This document shows positions 35,693-47,067 of a stretch of 64,000 nucleotides of DNA, piece by piece; the first letter of the stretch is position 1, and every line of letters begins with the position of its first letter. The DNA lies in contig JAHEWK010000013.1 of the NCBI GenBank assembly GCA_020740775.1, forward strand, positions 1,798,001-1,862,000, written 5' to 3'. The translations under genes were made by a program, and so were the position numbers. This DNA is from Ilyonectria destructans (taxonomy: Eukaryota > Ascomycota > Sordariomycetes > Hypocreales > Nectriaceae). The notes below the pieces were generated by a model. It had not been told where the DNA came from, searched no databases, and saw nothing but the letters and a program-made list of their open reading frames with translations.

Positions 35693-37292
35693 TCAAAGAG
35701 TGACATCGAGGACAAGGCTGACGTCGGCCACATTGGGGCCAGCCAGGTCTTCAAGAACAGGTATCAAATCTAATAGCTCGTTGTCATGAGCATCAGAGAA
35801 CCAACTGCTGATGGGAACGGCGTGTTGAGGGTGGAAGATGTATGAGGTGGGCGAGTTGTCGATAATAATAGTGTCCTTCAGGTCTCGTCCGACTTGGGAG
35901 AGATCCTTGACGTAATTTCCCTGGTGGTTGTAACAGCTCTCTCGGAATAATCGATGATGGACGACTTTGTGGATATCAAGCTGATCCAATAGAGGGTCGC
36001 CATACTGTAATCCAGTTAGTCGATGTCTGACATGACGAGGGCATTTAGAAGACTCACCTTAGAGACAGACGCCGTAAAGACAACTACTTCGTACAGCTCT
36101 CCAACCCTCTTCATGAACTCATCTACACCCGGTCGCTTGATGACGTAGACGTTGTGGTAGTTACCCTCGATCTCGACGGGGATGGTGAAGTCCGCCTGGT
36201 GGAGGATCTGGTTGCTTAATTAGCGCAAGTCGCACATCATGCTATAAGTGAGGGACATACCTTGAAAGAACTGTGAACCAGCGTCTCGTCCAAATCCAAG
36301 ACTAGGCACTTTCGACCTGAGTGCTCTGGTGCAATCGGGGGCAACAGCCACTTCAAGGGTGGGGGAGCCGAAGGGCCGGCCTCGGCGAAGGAAACAGGCA
36401 ATACTGGAGCGGGCCCAGGGCCAGGAGGCGGAGGGGGAATCGTCTGGGTCGGTTCCTCGGCGGTGACGCCTACGGCCACCTCTTCCGCGTCAACTGCAGG
36501 AACATCTCGCATATCAACGTCGCTGGTTTCGGCGGGCGTTGCCTTCTTTCCTTCGTCCTCTTCCTCCGTCGCGGGAGACGACTTTGGGGGCTCTACCGTG
36601 ACTGCGGGAGGGAGGGACTGCTTTGACTCCCTATTCTCTCGCTCCGCGACGGTAATTTCGTTGTCGGTGGTGCCAGAGACGGGCGCGTCCTTGGACTCTT
36701 CGGTCGCCGGGGGCTGCTGAGGGTCCTTTTCCGTCACTGTCTTGGGCTGCTCCTGAGGAGTTTGAGTCCGCGACTTTGCGGTCGCTGGTCGCTGGGGTAG
36801 TTTATCGAGCTTGTGCACGTTTTCGTCGTTTCCGTCAACGGTGTTGGGGCTTTCGGGTGTGACGCAGCATCCAAGGAATGCGAGCAGGCCACCGCTCTTC
36901 TTCTTTTTCTTCTGTGGAGGGGTAACGGGGGATGTTGGCTGAGAGTTGACGGGGGTGTTTGTGGGTTCTGTGTCTCCGCCTGTCCTGTTGCTGGAGGTGC
37001 TGCCGTTCCGTCGTCGTCCCCGGAAGCTGCCTTTGGAGTCTTTCGATCGACTGCCGATGCTGTTCCGCGAGTCGCTGACGGTCGCCCCACTCAACCCCGT
37101 CGACGTCGGTGACGATTGGTTCCTTTGCGATGACGATCTGGAGGGAACTGAAAGGAGGCCGTGACCCTTCTTGGCGTTTGTTCCATCCTCGGGCGACAAA
37201 AGATCTTTCTCCTTGGCCATCTCAGTATCGGCCGGAGGGTTTTGGGGTTGGATTTCGTCCGTGGGGTTGACAGACTGGGGCTTGTCGGACAT
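35693..37292 (-). CDS. PSR1/FCP1-type (NIF domain) Ser/Thr phosphatase
   Basis: Minus-strand exons 36261-37292, 36058-36207 and 35693-36004 (introns 53 nt each, phase 0) give 497 aa. The first 320 residues are disordered (Ser/Thr/Pro/Glu-rich), with a polylysine run followed by [13 protein letters not shown] near residue 142, a likely palmitoylation or membrane-targeting patch. The catalytic NIF domain starts with [13 protein letters not shown], giving the DxDxT nucleophile pair at D333 and D335; [23 protein letters not shown] and [12 protein letters not shown] follow as in SCP/PSR phosphatases. Yeast Psr1/Psr2 sit at the plasma membrane and act in sodium and general stress responses; whether this protein does the same is inference. 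The long 5' region to about 38.3 kb is purine-rich on the plus strand, i.e. a CT-rich leader on the coding strand. Confidence 0.9.
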
Positions 37293-40200
37293 GATTGCTA
37301 TTGCTCTAGAACCTGGTCAGCAGCTGTCGGTGTAGGAGATTCATCCCTGGTGCGATCGCCAAGGGTGCGAAACTGGGCGTTAAATGCCGTCCGAAGCGCG
37401 TTTTCAAAGAAAGCCACCACTTTCAGCCGAGGGAAGGAAGAACAGTGCAACACACAATTCTGAAGAGAATTAAATGCAGGATAGAGCATGCGTCGGCTAT
37501 TCCCGCGTCCCCGGAAGAAAGATGATGATGACCAGAAACCACACCAGGGGCACATGCGTCGCGCGACAATGATGGTCACTCACGTCGGTAACCAAGCCCT
37601 CAAAAACTGGCCCAAACGCTCAGTCCTCTAACAATTTTGATATCGGCCTTCGGAGGCCCGCGGCGCGGTCGGTGACGAAGCAGTTGGACAAAAAGCGAGA
37701 AGCTGGTGACGAAGGTTGGATGGAGTCGAAAGGATTCGTCGTCTAGAATTGCAGCGCTGATGTGTCGATGCAGAGGTGGCTGGGGCGAAGCGCAGAGATG
37801 CGAGAGTGAGACAGAGAGAGAGAGAACGAACGGCTCGAGCACAAAGGGCGCTGGAGAACGAACGAGAGACTCGTCGAAGAACTCGTCGAGGGACTGCCGC
37901 AAACGGGAGTTTGGAACGGGGATCGCGTCGGTCGGGGATGGAGCTCGGTGAGGAGGAGGAGGGACGGGAGACGGGAGACGGAGACAAGAGACAGAGCGGA
38001 TCGGAGGCTCAGAGTAGTTGGCGGCGCAAGCGAAATGATTGCCTTTAAACGTGGATTAGGCCTTTTGGCTGGCGCTGGGACTGGGATGACCCGGTGCGAG
38101 CAGGGGACGCTGAAAGGCTGGACAGTGGCTGCTGGACGCTGGACGCTGGGCGCTGGGCTTGCGAGGACTGGGCTCGACGGGGCTCGACTGGGGTGGATGG
38201 GGAGGAAAGGTGTGAGTGGAGTTCGTCTTGAGATTAGCCCGCCGGGAACGTACAAGTTCAATAGGTGGCTACCGCGTACAGTGTGCGATTTGGAGTTTTC
38301 GCACATGACGCTTCCCCTGCTGTGATGAGACTCCTCACAGTGGAGCCCCCTCTTATTCACTACGCGCCACGATAGCGCAGTAAGCGTCCTCATGTCTGTC
38401 ATCTCCGCTAATGATGGTGCCCGCCAAGCTCATCTTAACACCCTCCCATGGCTGCTCACGGCGGGCCACGACGGCCCCATGGCCGGTGCGACGTCTTTGC
38501 CTCCCCCCCCTGGTCGGCGGGCCTGTGGAAGGGGGAGAGTGAAAGCTCAAGCCTCGCGGTACCTGTGCTCTGCAGCAACGAGTCGCGCTCAATGGCTAGA
38601 GCCCGGGCTAGGTCGTTGCAGTATCCATTTGCCCTCGGCTCCTCGCTGGTTTCTAGCGAGCGAGTCCCAATCTGGCACCGACTAAATGAGATTGTCGACC
38701 TTGGGTATGGATTCTGTGGTGATGCTGGCGGAGACGGCTTTCGCTAGTGGGACGCGGGAGCCATGGGAGAAAGGAGGCAACGACTCGGGCGCCAGCTCGA
38801 CAATACCTTGTGGCCACTCGTTGCCACATTCTTGAATTCTTGTTTCTCTTCCAGGCAGCGTCGCAGCCGCTACAACAGTTCTGGTGGTCAGGTACTTGGG
38901 TTCAGTTCACCTGCCCACCATCAAACTCTCTTTTCCCACCTGTCAAGTCTGCAGTGCAGTGGCGAGGTCATAGACGGGCGGGCGAGATCTACACGGCTGG
39001 CCGGAGACGAGAAACCTAGAGGCACTCGGGACCTGGGGGACCTGGGGCTGTTGGCAATGCATTGCATGACGGCGACCGAATTCCCCATAACGAGACCCCC
39101 GAAAAGAGGCCCCCTTCGGTGCCCTACCATGCCAACCCGAGACGAGATGCCTCTGTAGAGGCTTCTTGATTGGCCGTGTTGGCGCCCGGAACCGTGATTC
39201 CCCCCATCGGTGCGTGGCCCGCTCAACGGACCAGTCGAGGGACCTACATACCCGCTGTGACCGGGCTGGAGACCACCCTCACACCCTCTCACACCCGCTT
39301 CTTCCATCGCCGGCCTTAGCTGCTCGGTATTGGCTGTGAGCCATCGAGAGACCGCCGGTCCCTGGCCTGCAGCAAGGACCCGGCTTGCCTGGGCCCTGGA
39401 CGTGGACCAACGGGCGAGATTCAACAGCGATCTAAGGAGCTGCGCACCTGCGATCGGCAGTGGCTTACAATGGGCAAGTCGGGTGGGTTGGTGATGGGTC
39501 CCGGCGACCTGGACTCTTGGTGCACAATGACATCCACGAAGCCGCCGTTCAAGTTGGCACAGAGCTAGTTTCCACCGCTGTACTGTAGAGCTGACCTGTA
39601 GGTACGTGTGAACTGGCACGGACCAGAGCCGGTTAAGACATCAGGACTCTGGACCCCCATGCCCGCACGCTTTGGGATACGATACCCGTGATTGATTGAC
39701 GTCCAGACCGCCCGCGACAAACAGCCCATCCATCCGTCTAAAGTGGCATCGGTTTTAGTGGATAACGCGCTGTGGTGGCGGGTGCGGTATGTCTGCGTCT
39801 GGGACATCAAAGACAGAGCCTCACTTCATCATCCGCCGATTCCGGTAGCTGACTAGAATGTGAGGAATGTTTCTGCAAGTTGTCGGATCATGTGGATCTG
39901 TGTGTCACTTGTTCAATTGACGGGGCCTAGACCGGGCTAATCCCGCCGTCCCAAAATATGGGAAAGTTTACTCCGTACAATACAACGAGTATTGAATTGT
40001 TGGATGAGTCTAGGCGTACGGGCTGGTGTGAACAATGACTTGTAGGAACCATTGTTTTTATGAATTAAAGCAAGTTCAATAAAGAGCACACTAGCTACCT
40101 CCTAGGAGTAATGTACAAACTCAAAGACCCAGTCTACAACCAAAGGATTGACCTTGTTTTCTTTCTCTTACTCGCTCCAGGGTAGGCTGGGTACAACTGA

Positions 40201-40871
40201 ACCATGTTGCAGCACACTAACTCAGTTCCTGAGGCAAACTTCCACCTTCAGCTAGTGGAGGGACTTGGCATTGTCAGCCAACCAGCATCATCCATTGCGC
40301 GTAGATTGCTCAGTCCTGTCTCAGCACCACTTCCCCCCTAAGCTCCCCCCTCATCAATCAGCTCCCCCATGTTTTCCCCAGGCTTTTGCGCTGCTTCCCG
40401 GTGGAGCACATCATGTGACTGGCACATCGTGGAGCACCTCGTGGCGTCATTCCCGAGCTGGCCGCCGCCCTTCGCCGCTTTCGTCAGTCGCGGTCGCAGT
40501 TGCAGTCGTAGCCGTGGTCTGCGGCAGTCGCATGTGCGCGTGCCTCGGAAGCCGCCTTCACATGCTATGATGCCTTCCTCCCAACCACACCCACGGAGCT
40601 CCGTTGAGGCCACCACATTCACGCCCGCGTCCACGCTTTACAATCCGCATTCGTCGACTCGCCCATTCATACCTGCATCCGCATCTACGGCAATCTGAAC
40701 CTCTTCTGCTTAAATCTGCGATTCCATTCCCGCCCGCGCCCCAAACAAACCGACACCCCATGGGGAAGTGGCCTTTTTGAGGCTCACTGAGAGTTCCTTG
40801 TGTGGGGAAGCTCCATAACGAGCGCCTCTATCAAGACTCTAACGTCCTCCCCGGAGACTCGGATCTTGCCC
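37293..40871. other. 3.6 kb divergent intergenic region
   Basis: It contains the promoters of the phosphatase (minus) and the ABC transporter (plus). Plus-strand 37800-38000 is GA-rich low complexity. Several frames of 80-230 codons lie between 38.3 and 39.8 kb, but none has domain sense. A six-codon upstream frame starts at 40764, ahead of the transporter. Confidence 0.5.
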
Positions 40872-43552
40872 ATGGCTGCGCAATCGACCCTGCGGCATAC
40901 CGCCGCCGAGGAGTTGCTGGCAGCCTTCATCGAGAAATGGTCCGGCCGCATCAAGTCCAAGCTACGGGGAACATCTCGCACATCGCGCATCCTCGCGACG
41001 CTGGCACTGGCTGTGTCCATTATCCTCGGCGCAGAAGGCGGGCGACGATGGTGGAAGAACCGGCGAGAGGAGCGGGAGCAAGGCAGCAAGCTCCTTCGCA
41101 CTAACTCGTACCTGCACAACAAAGACGGCTCGCGTACCATATATGTCCCATACAAGGACAGCACGTCCAAGGTCGTTATCCGGCCGACCAAGCCGCTTAC
41201 CTTTGATGCGCATCGTCGTCTCTTCCTCAATCCCCCACGTGTCTCTGGGCTTCGCGACGGCACGGTCCCCTCTGCGCAAACGAAGCCGGGACTGAATCTT
41301 GCGTTCCTACACCAGTTCTTGAGCCTAATGAGCATCATGATCCCCAGGTGGTCGAGCAAAGAGGCTGGGCTACTTGTAAGCCATGGCCTCTTTTTGATGC
41401 TGCGGACGTATCTCTCCCTCGTGGTTGCTCGCCTGGATGGTGCTATTGTCCGAGATCTGGTGGCTGGCAACGGCAAACACTTCCTACTAGGGCTTGTAAA
41501 GGTAAGATTCATTTCACCAGAAAACTTGACGGATGATTTTACTGACAGCATTTAGTGGTGCGGTCTTGGTGGGTTCGCCTCGTATACCAATGCCATGATC
41601 AAGTATCTCGAGTCCAAGGTCTCCATTGCCTTCCGAACCCGACTTACGCGGTACATCCACGACTTGTATCTCAACGACAACCTCAACTACTACAAACTCT
41701 CGAATTTGGATGGAGGTGTCGGCCAAGGCGCAGATCAATTTATTACACAGGATTTGACCTTGTTTTGCTCATCAGCAGCAAACATTTACTCATCACTCGG
41801 CAAGCCATTTGTAGACCTGTGCGTCTTCAACTACCAGTTATATCGATCACTCGGCCCCTTGGCAATTACCGGTCTCATGAGCAACTACTTTTTGACAGCC
41901 AGTATCCTGCGGCGACTCTCTCCGCCGTTTGGAAAATTGAAAGCTGTAGAAGGCCGGAAAGAGGGCGACTTCCGGAGTTTACATGCTCGACTAATAGCCA
42001 ATGCCGAGGAAGTTGCATTCTATGGCGGAGCGGATATGGAGAAGACGTTCTTAAACCGGGAATTCAAGTCGTTGAAGACATGGATGGAGGGCATCTACAT
42101 GCTCAAGATCCGCTACAACATCCTCGAGGACTTCATTCTCAAGTATAGCTGGAGCGCCTACGGATATCTGTTGTCGTCGCTGCCCGTCTTCCTCCCGGCA
42201 TGGGGTGGCATGGGAGGTGCCGCAGAGATGGCAGAGAATGGCCTTCGGGGAGGACGAGAGCGAAACCGCATGAAGGAGTTCATCACTAACAAGCGACTTA
42301 TGCTCTCGCTCGCCGACGCTGGCGGCCGAATGATGTACTCGATCAAGGACTTGGCCGAGCTAGCGGGTTACACCAGCCGGGTATACACACTCATCTCAAC
42401 GCTTCACCGGGTGCACGCCGATGCGTACCATTTGAGAACTGGTCAGAACGAGTTGTACTCGCTTTCGGATGTCCAAGGTACGATTCAGAAAGGATTTGAT
42501 GGAGTCCGGTTCGAGCATGTGCCAGTTGTGGCACCTAGTCTCTGGCCACAGGGTGGCGAAGAGCTGCTCGAATCATTGTCCATCGTTGTCAGGAGCGGCG
42601 AACACTTGCTGGTAAGTCAAAGTTGAAAATCATGCGTTTCTAGGCTGACCGCTGCTAGATATCTGGGCCCAACGGTGTGGGGAAGACGGCTATATCCAGG
42701 ATCCTTGCTGGGCTGTGGCCCGTGTACCGAGGGTTGGTGAGTCGACCAAAGGACATTGGCCAAGATGGCATCATGTGCCTACCGCAACGGCCGTATCTGA
42801 GCCCTGGCACATTGCGTGATCAGGTCATTTACCCCGATGGCCACGTGGATATGAGGGACAAGCGTAAGTCTGAAGATGACCTGAAGAGGATTCTGGACGA
42901 GGCGCGACTTGGCTATCTGCCTGATCGTGAGGGCGGATGGGATACACGAAAAGAGTGGAAGGACGTCCTGAGCGGTGGTGAGAAGCAGAGGATGGGCTTT
43001 GCGCGCCTGTTGTACCATGAGCCGCAATACGCCATCATTGACGAGGGCACAAGTGCGGTTTCCAGTGATGTGGAAGGACTTCTCTACGAGACATGCAAAG
43101 AGAAGGGCATCAGTAAGTTCTACCCAACACCTCACTCATCGAATCCGGATATCAAAATAGGAAACTAACGCCATCAAGCTCTCATAACGATCTCGACACG
43201 TGCCTCACTCAAGAAGTACCACACGTTCAACCTCATCCTGGGCATGGGAGAGCGTGGAGACGAATGGGAGTTTGAGCGAATCGGGACCGAGAGGGAGAAG
43301 ATGCAGGTGGAGAAGGAACTGCACGACCTCCGGGAGCGGCTGGCGCAGGTGGACGACTGGAAGAAGCGGCGAGACGAGATCGAGGCGGAGCTAGCGGCGG
43401 TGTGGACGGACAAAGGCGAGGAGCTCGCGGCACCGGAGTCTATGGGCGAATCAGCAGAGGTGGTGGAGGTGACGGAGGGAGAGGAGGCAGACACTGGAGT
43501 GGAGGCGGACACTGGAGTGGAGGTGGACACTGGAGTGATAGGCCAACAATAG
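40872..43552 (+). CDS. Peroxisomal long-chain fatty-acyl-CoA ABC half-transporter (ABCD/Pxa-like)
   Basis: Exons 40872-41501, 41556-42611, 42659-43112 and 43179-43552 encode 837 aa. The N-terminal ABC_membrane_2 domain carries the ABCD-typical FRTRLTRYIHDLYL segment and the loop LIANAEEVAFYGGADMEK (EAA-like). The nucleotide-binding domain has Walker A GPNGVGKT near residue 565, signature LSGGEKQRMGFARLL near 666 and Walker B YAIIDEGTSAVS. Family knowledge: Pxa1/Pxa2 heterodimers import very-long-chain acyl-CoA into peroxisomes for beta-oxidation; which partner this is cannot be decided here. The C-terminus is a coiled, charged extension ending in a short acidic repeat (EADTGV three times). 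The start ATG at 40872 opens directly into the conserved helix AAEELLAAFIEKW. Confidence 0.92.
43484..43537 (+). repeat. Three tandem 18-bp units in the transporter C-terminus
   Basis: Units at 43484, 43502 and 43520 differ at a few positions and each encodes EADTGV or EVDTGV. Copy number is a multiple of three nucleotides, so expansion stays in frame. Confidence 0.85.
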
Positions 43553-45529
43553 AAAGGGGCCCGGGCGAGGTCCTACGTGTATGAACATGGAGATGAGGAA
43601 TATGACAAACTTCAGCCATGTCACGGCTCGATGCAACGTGGGCGTGGTTTCTTTCAGCTAGCCCCGCCTTGTGAGCTGTCACGGATCCAACGGCGTTTGG
43701 TTCTTTGGCAAGGCTCAGAGACAGAGGCTGCGTGCATAAAAAGCAGCGGCTGGCGAGAGGTTTAGGGCCCAGACCGGTAGGGTGGAGGACTTGAGGCTGA
43801 AAACGAGGGCTGGCCCGCCTGACGAGACCGGGAACGCGGAGGTTTCCTAGGGTTAGGGTTACGATTTATGCAGGGCGGATAAGTAAGTTGCCGTGCCTTG
43901 TGACGGCACTTGCCGATCTTGATGATAATAGCCCGTGATCATTATCCCGTCATGGTATGGAGCTATAGGGCTGGCTAACGGCATTGAACCGTCGCGCCTT
44001 CAACTCTGCTATCAATCAACTCCATTGCCCGTTCTGTCCGCGATTGTGTCCGCAATTGTGTCCGCACAGACTGCGCCCATTCAGCCTCCAGCCTCGTCTT
44101 TCATTTCATTTGCTTTGCTTCTTTTTGCAAACCCCTCCCCGTCTCTACTGCCAGCTCCCGGGCCCGGCGATCACAGCCTCCACCGGTTTTTGCACAAGAG
44201 ACATACATGCTATGCACCTCCCTCGCAGTAGCTGGACCAGGCGACCAATCAGTCCAGCGGAGCGACCGCCATGGCATGGAACTATTAGCGGCAAGCTGCA
44301 ACGCTAGGCGTCCGTTTCCCCTCTCTCAAATCAGATCCGCGGCCGCCCATTCAGCGCGCCGTTCTGGGTGGCCTTAAGCGACGGGGGCGCGCTGGGCGAG
44401 CTGGCGAGCTGGGATGGAGCTTCCAGATCCGGGCTCGGGGAGGCCAGGGGCCCCGGGTGGGACGGTCGACTATTGGCGCTGGGATTGCTGGGATTGCTGG
44501 CTGAGCTGCGAGTTGCTGCGAGTTGCTGCGCAGTGGTTGGCCGCCTTGGATGCCATCATTCGTGCAGCCCAAGTAGTGCTCAATAGTCCGCACATTGGCA
44601 GCAGGGGGCTCGTTCTGGTCCGCGCCACGGAGGCTGAGCCTATTTCTTTTCCTGGGAAGCTTCTACTCCGCAGTTGCGCGGTCTAGTGATGGGCTGTCTG
44701 CCCTGTGTATCCATCCTATGAGGAGGAGCTGGAGGACGAGAATCCGGGGGGCGGCCTAACGCAGCAGGCGTTGCAATAGCCTGCAGGCGTCACTGGGCGT
44801 CGCTTGGGCTGGGCGCGGGCGAGAGAGGCAGCTGGAGCTGGAAATCGGGTGTGGCTCTGCGTCTTGGTGCTTGATTGGGAGTCTCGACGAGCAACGGCGA
44901 TCCCTCCCAATGGCTGCCCACCGTGGCGCTCAGCTAGCTGCCGGTTCCTCTTTTTGACTCTCGCTTTCTCACTCTTCTTCTGTCGGCTCGCGGTTTGTCT
45001 GACCAACTGTCTGACACCTGCCTTGCCGTCTGTGGCTGCCGTGGTGCTGTAAAACCCGCTGGCCGCCTCGCTCCCGTTCCGCCTCCCCGGCTTCCTTTTT
45101 CTCGTCACGCCGTCATCTCTCTGTCTCTCCGCTATGAACTGACCTGTGTTGAATCGCACTTCTCGATTGCCAATTACGTCTTCGCCTGTCTTGGCTGGCT
45201 CATTGTCATCTCACGTCTCGTCTCTCGTCTCACATCTCAGTCATCCTCTCACCGGTCCATGTTCTCAGGCCCGTTTACTCTTCAACGAACTAGAGCCCAA
45301 CTGTGAACAAAGAAACCAATCTCGCATCTCTCGCATACAATCACGCCCACCTTTCGTTTTCCTAGCCCCGACTAGAGAATAATCAGCTGCCTCTCTCCAC
45401 CATCTGCGACGATTATCCCCCAGCGCTGGACCAGCTCTCACCACGCATCGACCATTCTACCGGATTAAACCAGGCAACTCAACTCGGCAATCAAGTCCAG
45501 GCTCAACGATTCCAAAAGGACTCTGAGCC
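43553..45529. other. 2.0 kb intergenic region
   Basis: It lies between two plus-strand genes. From about 44930 the plus strand is pyrimidine-rich with TCTCACGTCTCGTCTC-like runs, fitting a leader for the next gene. No gene is supported. Confidence 0.5.
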
Positions 45530-46674
45530 ATGTTGCGAGGCCACGGCCACGGCCAAGGCCGGGGCCAGGGCTCCGTGAGCTCCCGCAGCTCTCTCAATGG
45601 CGTCGGCTTCATGCCCGTCATCGCAGAGAACGAAGTCGTCCATCCACAACTATCACCACCAAAGCCCGTTGTCGCTCACCTCTCCCCCTTACCTCTCCCC
45701 CTCCGCGTGCCCCAAAAGTCTCCCCGTCGCCCATCACCTGGCCGCTCGTCACCCGGGACGCCGCAGGGCCTCCCTCCGCCCTATGTCCCGCCATATATCT
45801 TGGGCGCCGTCCCGACGCTGAATCACCCTCCGCCCAGCTACAAGGAGGCCGACGGGGAGTCACAGGAACGGGAGGCCCGGATGCAGCGGGGTGAGTATGG
45901 CGGACGCAGGACGCATGTGGACCGGTGGTGTTATATATTGGGAGTCGCAGTGGCTGTGTTGGTCATTATTGCTGTCGGACTCGCGGTTGGCTTGACAGTT
46001 GGCTTGCAAGACAAGTAAGGACAGATTCAAACAACAGCGCTGAGGGACAGTAACTAATAGAACTGCAAAGAGAACGAGAAAAAAACAGCGGAGGATCTGA
46101 TTTTCTAGACCAAAGCTTCCCAGCTGGGTCCTTCTCCTTCGAAGTCGATCTTCAAGAGACATCAACCAAATGCACCTCCAACCCGTCCACCTGGCGGTGC
46201 TACCCATACACCGATGGCGACTCAGCCGCCTTCTTCTGGGTCATCACCGCCGACTCCTCCTCCGCCTACACCATCTCCTCTACGGAGAACCCCTTTGCTC
46301 CCTCCTTCGTCAACCGCTCGCTTGCCATCATCGACGCCAACCAGTCCACCGAGCGTCTGCGTTTCTCATTTTCCATGGCCAAGTCGGTCGTCCCCTCGGA
46401 CAAGCTGACCTCGGACAACCGTGCCGCAACGTGCATCTTCGACGACACCCGATTCGAGGCCACGCTATGGACACGGCAACGCGGGAACCGCACCATCGAC
46501 CCGCAACCCGGCGACGTCAAGTTTGGCGACTGGCCTGGCGACGCCGAGATTGTACAGAGCAAGCCCGGTACGACGGGCCCGCCCAAGTGCGAGGACAGCA
46601 ACGGCAACAGCATTGGCAACGTCGAAGCCAGATCCGGAACTTGCAATTGCCGGTACTCAAACTTCAATGATTAA
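45530..46674 (+). CDS. Single-pass membrane protein with cysteine-containing ectodomain
   Basis: Exons 45530-46014 and 46089-46674 (intron 46015-46088, GTAAGG...AAACAG) join to 356 aa. The first 135 residues are Pro/Ser/Gly-rich and cytosolic-like, with PPYVPPYILG and PPPSYKEAD (PY-type motifs). One strong transmembrane helix follows (WCYILGVAVAVLVIIAVGLA, about 139-160), then an ectodomain containing TKCTSNPSTWRCYPYTDG, paired cysteines, two NxS/T sites and a C-terminal GTCNCRY. This layout recurs in uncharacterised filamentous-fungal proteins. PY motifs suggest possible Nedd4/Rsp5-type ubiquitin-ligase contact (inference). The acceptor chosen is the only nearby one that restores phase without a stop. 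Confidence 0.78.
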
Positions 46675-47067
46675 GACTAATTAGCAAGGCCCCCCTGACT
46701 CTCAGGTGTGGAGTCCAACGCTTGGCTTGCTTTCTTTTTTTTCCCGCTCGAGCTTAAAGGCGTATTTAGCTACGTTAGTCCGGGGAACCCTGGATATGCA
46801 TTTTTCTTTTTGTATTCATGGATGGTAACGGCAACGGAGGATACTAATGATACCCAAAGGATGTATGGTGCTTGGTGAACTGATTTAAATAGGGGATTGG
46901 AATTATGGAAATTTTCATATAATGTATAAATATGTAGGGGAAAATCGTATTAACACATAATCTGATGTGAAACTAAAAAAGAAATCTAACTAAGTGACGG
47001 TGGCTTGAAACTCCGTGGAACGACTTGGGTATCACTTGATACCCCTGGTGCAAATTCCCAAAATAAA
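46675..47067. other. Convergent 3' intergenic region
   Basis: 390 bp of AT-rich sequence between two converging stops; both 3' UTRs are expected here. Confidence 0.6.

Noticed and set aside
38921..39619. 232-codon minus-strand frame in the 38-40 kb intergenic region
   Set aside because: No recognisable domain, no introns, composition like random GC-rich sequence.
40784..41551. 255-codon minus-strand frame over the ABC transporter start
   Set aside because: Ser/Arg-rich shadow of the conserved transporter exon.
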